A stretch of 16,921 nucleotides of DNA, taken from positions 1 to 16,921 of the forward strand of contig JANXOQ010000440.1 of the NCBI GenBank assembly GCA_025357775.1, given 5' to 3'. The notes under the pieces were generated by a model that saw only the letters and a program-made list of their open reading frames with translations, was not told the origin of the DNA and made no database searches. The position numbers and the translations under genes are program-made. Positions 14,893-16,921 of this stretch are shown here, one piece after another. The first letter of the stretch is position 1. The number at the start of each line of letters is the position of its first letter. Source of the DNA: Ferruginibacter sp. Lineage in GTDB: Bacteria > Bacteroidota > Bacteroidia > Chitinophagales > Chitinophagaceae.

Positions 14893-14900
14893 CAAAAATA
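14893..14900 (-). promoter_or_regulatory. Candidate -7 box (TATTTTTG) for rsmA
   Basis: It matches the Bacteroidota -7 pattern TAnnTTTG fully, but the -33 TTTG is not visible at the expected distance. If used, transcription would begin at or next to the start codon, giving a leaderless mRNA. A chance match in AT-rich DNA is quite possible. Confidence 0.25.
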
Positions 14901-15008
14901 GCTTAATAAACGATAAATATCATTTTTGGATAGAGCTATAAACCACTCTAAAAACTGTAAGTTTAGTTCTATTCTATTTAATTGTATTTTTACAACTCAA
15001 TTAGTATT

Positions 15009-16106
15009 ATGAGCATTACAAATGAACAAAAACCAGTTATTGGTATTAGCTGTGGAGATATTAATGGCATTGGCCCTGAAATAATAATAAAAACTTTATT
15101 AGATACTCGAATCTTAGATTTTTGTACGCCTGTTATTTTTGCAAATAACAAAATGCTTAATTTTTATCGTAAAACGCTGCCCGAAAGTAATGTTACTTTT
15201 AATATTGCAAAAGATAATGCACATATAAGTACTAAGCAAGTAAACGTATATAATTGCTGGGAAGAAGATGTAGCAATAACACCTGGACAAATAAATGAAA
15301 CAGGAGGTAAGTATGCACTTATAAGCCTTACTACGGCTGGTGAAGCTTTAAAAGAAAAGCACATAGATGCTCTCGTAACAGCACCCTTACATAAAAGTAA
15401 TGTGCAAAGTGCAACTTTTAAACACACTGGACATACACCTTACTTAAAAGAATTATTTGGCGCAAAAGATGTAGTTATGATGATGGTAGCAGATAACATG
15501 CGTGTGGCATTGCTTACCGAGCATGTACCCATAAAAGAAGTAGCACAATTTATTACAAAAGATGCCATATTAAGTAAGTTAAAAATAATAAACGATTCTC
15601 TTAAAAAAGATTTTGGCATAAACAAACCAAAAATTGCCGTGCTTGGTTTAAACCCACATGCAGGCGATGAAGGGTTGGTAGGCAAAGAAGAAAAAGAGAT
15701 TATAAAACCTACCATAGCAGAAGCAAAACAAAAAGGCATATTTTGTTTTGGACCATATAGTGCCGATGCATTTTTTGCAAGGGGTTCTCACGAAAAATTT
15801 GATGCCGTTTTGGCTTTGTATCATGACCAAGGGCTTATACCATTTAAGTCTCTAGCATTTGGCGAAGGGGTGAACTATACAGCTGGAATTGATGGCGTAC
15901 GCACATCACCAGACCATGGTACTGCGTTTGATATAGCAGGGAAGGGTATTGCAGATGAATCAAGTTTTAGAGAAGCTATTTATAAAGCTGTTGATATTGT
16001 AAACATGCGCAAAGAAATTACCACACAGCAAGCAAATCCATTAAAAAGAAGAAGTGTCTTTGTATTTAAACATGCTAAAGATGAGTCTATACCATTGGAA
16101 GTGTAG
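15009..16106 (+). CDS. pdxA: 4-hydroxythreonine-4-phosphate dehydrogenase PdxA
   Basis: PdxA oxidises 4-phosphohydroxy-L-threonine with NAD, and the product is condensed by PdxJ in the DXP-dependent route to pyridoxal phosphate. The 365-aa product shows the start PVIGISCGDINGIGPEI, the substrate region LVTAPLHKSNV, and the metal-binding His residues in FKHTGHTPYL, GLNPHAGDEG and LYHDQGLIPFK, followed by RTSPDHGTAFDIAGKG. The frame is open to a TTG at 14982, but ATG 15009 gives the usual PdxA N-terminus and is chosen. The gene diverges from rsmA across 120 bases and is followed by an inverted repeat at 16116-16182. Confidence 0.96.
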   Translation: MSITNEQKPVIGISCGDINGIGPEIIIKTLLDTRILDFCTPVIFANNKMLNFYRKTLPESNVTFNIAKDNAHISTKQVNVYNCWEEDVAITPGQINETGGKYALISLTTAGEALKEKHIDALVTAPLHKSNVQSATFKHTGHTPYLKELFGAKDVVMMMVADNMRVALLTEHVPIKEVAQFITKDAILSKLKIINDSLKKDFGINKPKIAVLGLNPHAGDEGLVGKEEKEIIKPTIAEAKQKGIFCFGPYSADAFFARGSHEKFDAVLALYHDQGLIPFKSLAFGEGVNYTAGIDGVRTSPDHGTAFDIAGKGIADESSFREAIYKAVDIVNMRKEITTQQANPLKRRSVFVFKHAKDESIPLEV

Positions 16107-16115
16107 AAGTAAAAT

Positions 16116-16182
16116 TTTACTTGACAATAACAACTAAAAATTATTATTTTTTATTTTCTCTAATTCCATTATGTCAAGTAAA
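16116..16182. other. 11-bp inverted repeat after pdxA
   Basis: TTTACTTGACA at 16116-16126 and its exact complement TGTCAAGTAAA at 16172-16182 enclose 45 AT-rich bases. It lies in the convergent gap between pdxA and the LolA-like gene and may form the stem of a large shared 3' structure. No U-tract follows the outer arm. A smaller 13-base palindrome, GTAAGAATCTTAC, lies at 16232-16244. Confidence 0.4.
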
Positions 16183-16315
16183 TCTTTAGGTCTATTGATG
16201 GCTTTTTTACAAGTTATTAAATGATTATAATGTAAGAATCTTACTGGTATATTTCTATTTCGGTTAATACAGAATATTTAAAACATTCTTCAAAGCCAAT
16301 ATTTTAAAACAGAAA

Positions 16316-16921
16316 TCACTTTGTAATAAATACCTCATCATTTACCCCTTTATTAATTATGTAATTGCTAAATGTAATTTCTGCTTTTCCTTTTTTGCCT
16401 TTTAATGCATCAGTTGGTTTGGTTGGTTGTGCTGTTCCATCATCAAAATCAAAGGTTACACCCTTTGGTAATTTATAATCTTTTGCATTAAAACTAAAAA
16501 TTATTTTATCGGGTAAGCCATATGCAGCGTAAGTGCCGTAAGTCATTTCTAGTTCGTAGGTACCATTATCTTTTGTGGTAGTTTTTGCTTTTTTTATAAG
16601 AGCAGTTACTTCATCAATGTAGATGGTACTAAGTACTACTTCACTATTATCATCTTGTGGTAATAGTTTTGCAACTCTCACTGTTGTGCCATTTATTTTA
16701 TCAGTTCCAGCATCTAATACAGTAAATTTATTTGTACCTGTAAGGTTATTCAAATTGAGGCTCACGGCACCTTTTGGTATAAATGATATGCCACTTTCAC
16801 TTTTTAATTTTAACCTATTTGGTTTTTTAAAATAGATTTTTACTTTGGCTACAGGTACTTTTAAAAACAACACATTGGTTTTTAATTTGCCTGTGGCTTC
16901 ATAATCATTTACCGATTCTAG
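16316..16921 (-). CDS. LolA-like outer-membrane lipoprotein carrier protein, 5'-truncated by window edge
   Basis: The minus-strand frame is open to the right end of the window (codons begin LESVNDYEATGKLKTNV), so the N-terminus with its expected signal peptide is missing; a GTG at 16873 is not the true start. The visible 201 residues have the beta-rich pattern of LolA/LolB-like proteins: YEATGKL, VKIYFKKPNRLKLKS, GISFIPKG, VLSTIYIDEVTALIKKA with TTTKDNGTYELEM, then GLPDKIIFSFNAKDYKLPKG with FDFDDG. Such proteins carry lipoproteins across the periplasm or belong to related sorting families widespread in Bacteroidota. The C-terminus (SNYIINKGVNDEVFITK) is intact. Which branch of the LolA family it belongs to cannot be decided from the fragment. 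Confidence 0.75.
   Translation of the reverse strand, partial: LESVNDYEATGKLKTNVLFLKVPVAKVKIYFKKPNRLKLKSESGISFIPKGAVSLNLNNLTGTNKFTVLDAGTDKINGTTVRVAKLLPQDDNSEVVLSTIYIDEVTALIKKAKTTTKDNGTYELEMTYGTYAAYGLPDKIIFSFNAKDYKLPKGVTFDFDDGTAQPTKPTDALKGKKGKAEITFSNYIINKGVNDEVFITK

Noticed and set aside
14982..15008. TTG start extending pdxA by nine codons
   Set aside because: The ATG at 15009 gives the standard PdxA N-terminus; the extension adds a poorly fitting YFYNSISI stretch and a rare start codon.
16871..16873. GTG as the start of the LolA-like gene
   Set aside because: The frame stays open with family-like sequence (YEATGKLKTN) up to the window edge, so the gene is simply cut off.
1..16921. tRNA, rRNA or riboswitch genes
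   Set aside because: Reading the gaps on both strands showed no cloverleaf, no rRNA stretches and no recognisable riboswitch; a covariance search would be needed to exclude small RNAs.

Overview
The window is strongly AT-rich. Its gene content points to a Bacteroidota bacterium, most likely of the Chitinophagales/Sphingobacteriales type. The grounds are a fused-type isobutyryl-CoA mutase system, a DUF3078-like barrel protein, a LolA-like protein of the kind common in this phylum, secreted proteins with NLV-x-GG-F jelly-roll starts, almost no Shine-Dalgarno sites, and GC-rich in-frame repeat elements. The genus is inference; no rRNA or tRNA gene is visible.

Layout. Bases 1-1684 (+) hold the 3' part of a hybrid histidine kinase cut by the window edge. 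It ends at a near-perfect bidirectional hairpin terminator (2017-2054). Facing it on the minus strand is a pair: a SET-domain lysine methyltransferase (2703-3182) and a small secreted protein with an internal duplication (2115-2675). Next, also on the minus strand, are a DUF3078-like outer-membrane barrel protein (3593-4717) and a secreted jelly-roll protein (5151-6287). The gaps around them hold hairpins and what look like remnants of decayed genes. From 6607 to 9171 (+) runs a tight four-gene sensory operon: an anchored small protein, a 7-TM membrane protein, a NarX/LiaS-type histidine kinase and a LuxR/NarL-type response regulator.

Bases 9183-14004 (minus strand) are the most unusual part. 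The B12-binding plus GTPase half of an IcmF-type mutase (12538-14004) and its catalytic half (9183-11249) are separate genes, and a DUF1016/YhcG-family PDDEXK nuclease gene (11264-12541) lies exactly between them with a 4-base ATGA overlap and a 14-base gap. The nuclease gene carries five in-frame copies of a palindrome whose arms covary, all coding variants of a QQPxA motif. Both IcmF halves carry in-frame GC-rich repeat elements at domain boundaries, sharing a 19-base identical core. The locus therefore looks like a hotspot where palindromic elements, and perhaps a whole gene, have entered a conserved metabolic enzyme without breaking its reading frames.

The window closes with housekeeping genes: rsmA/ksgA (minus strand) diverging from pdxA (+), then a LolA-like lipoprotein-carrier protein (minus strand) cut by the right edge.
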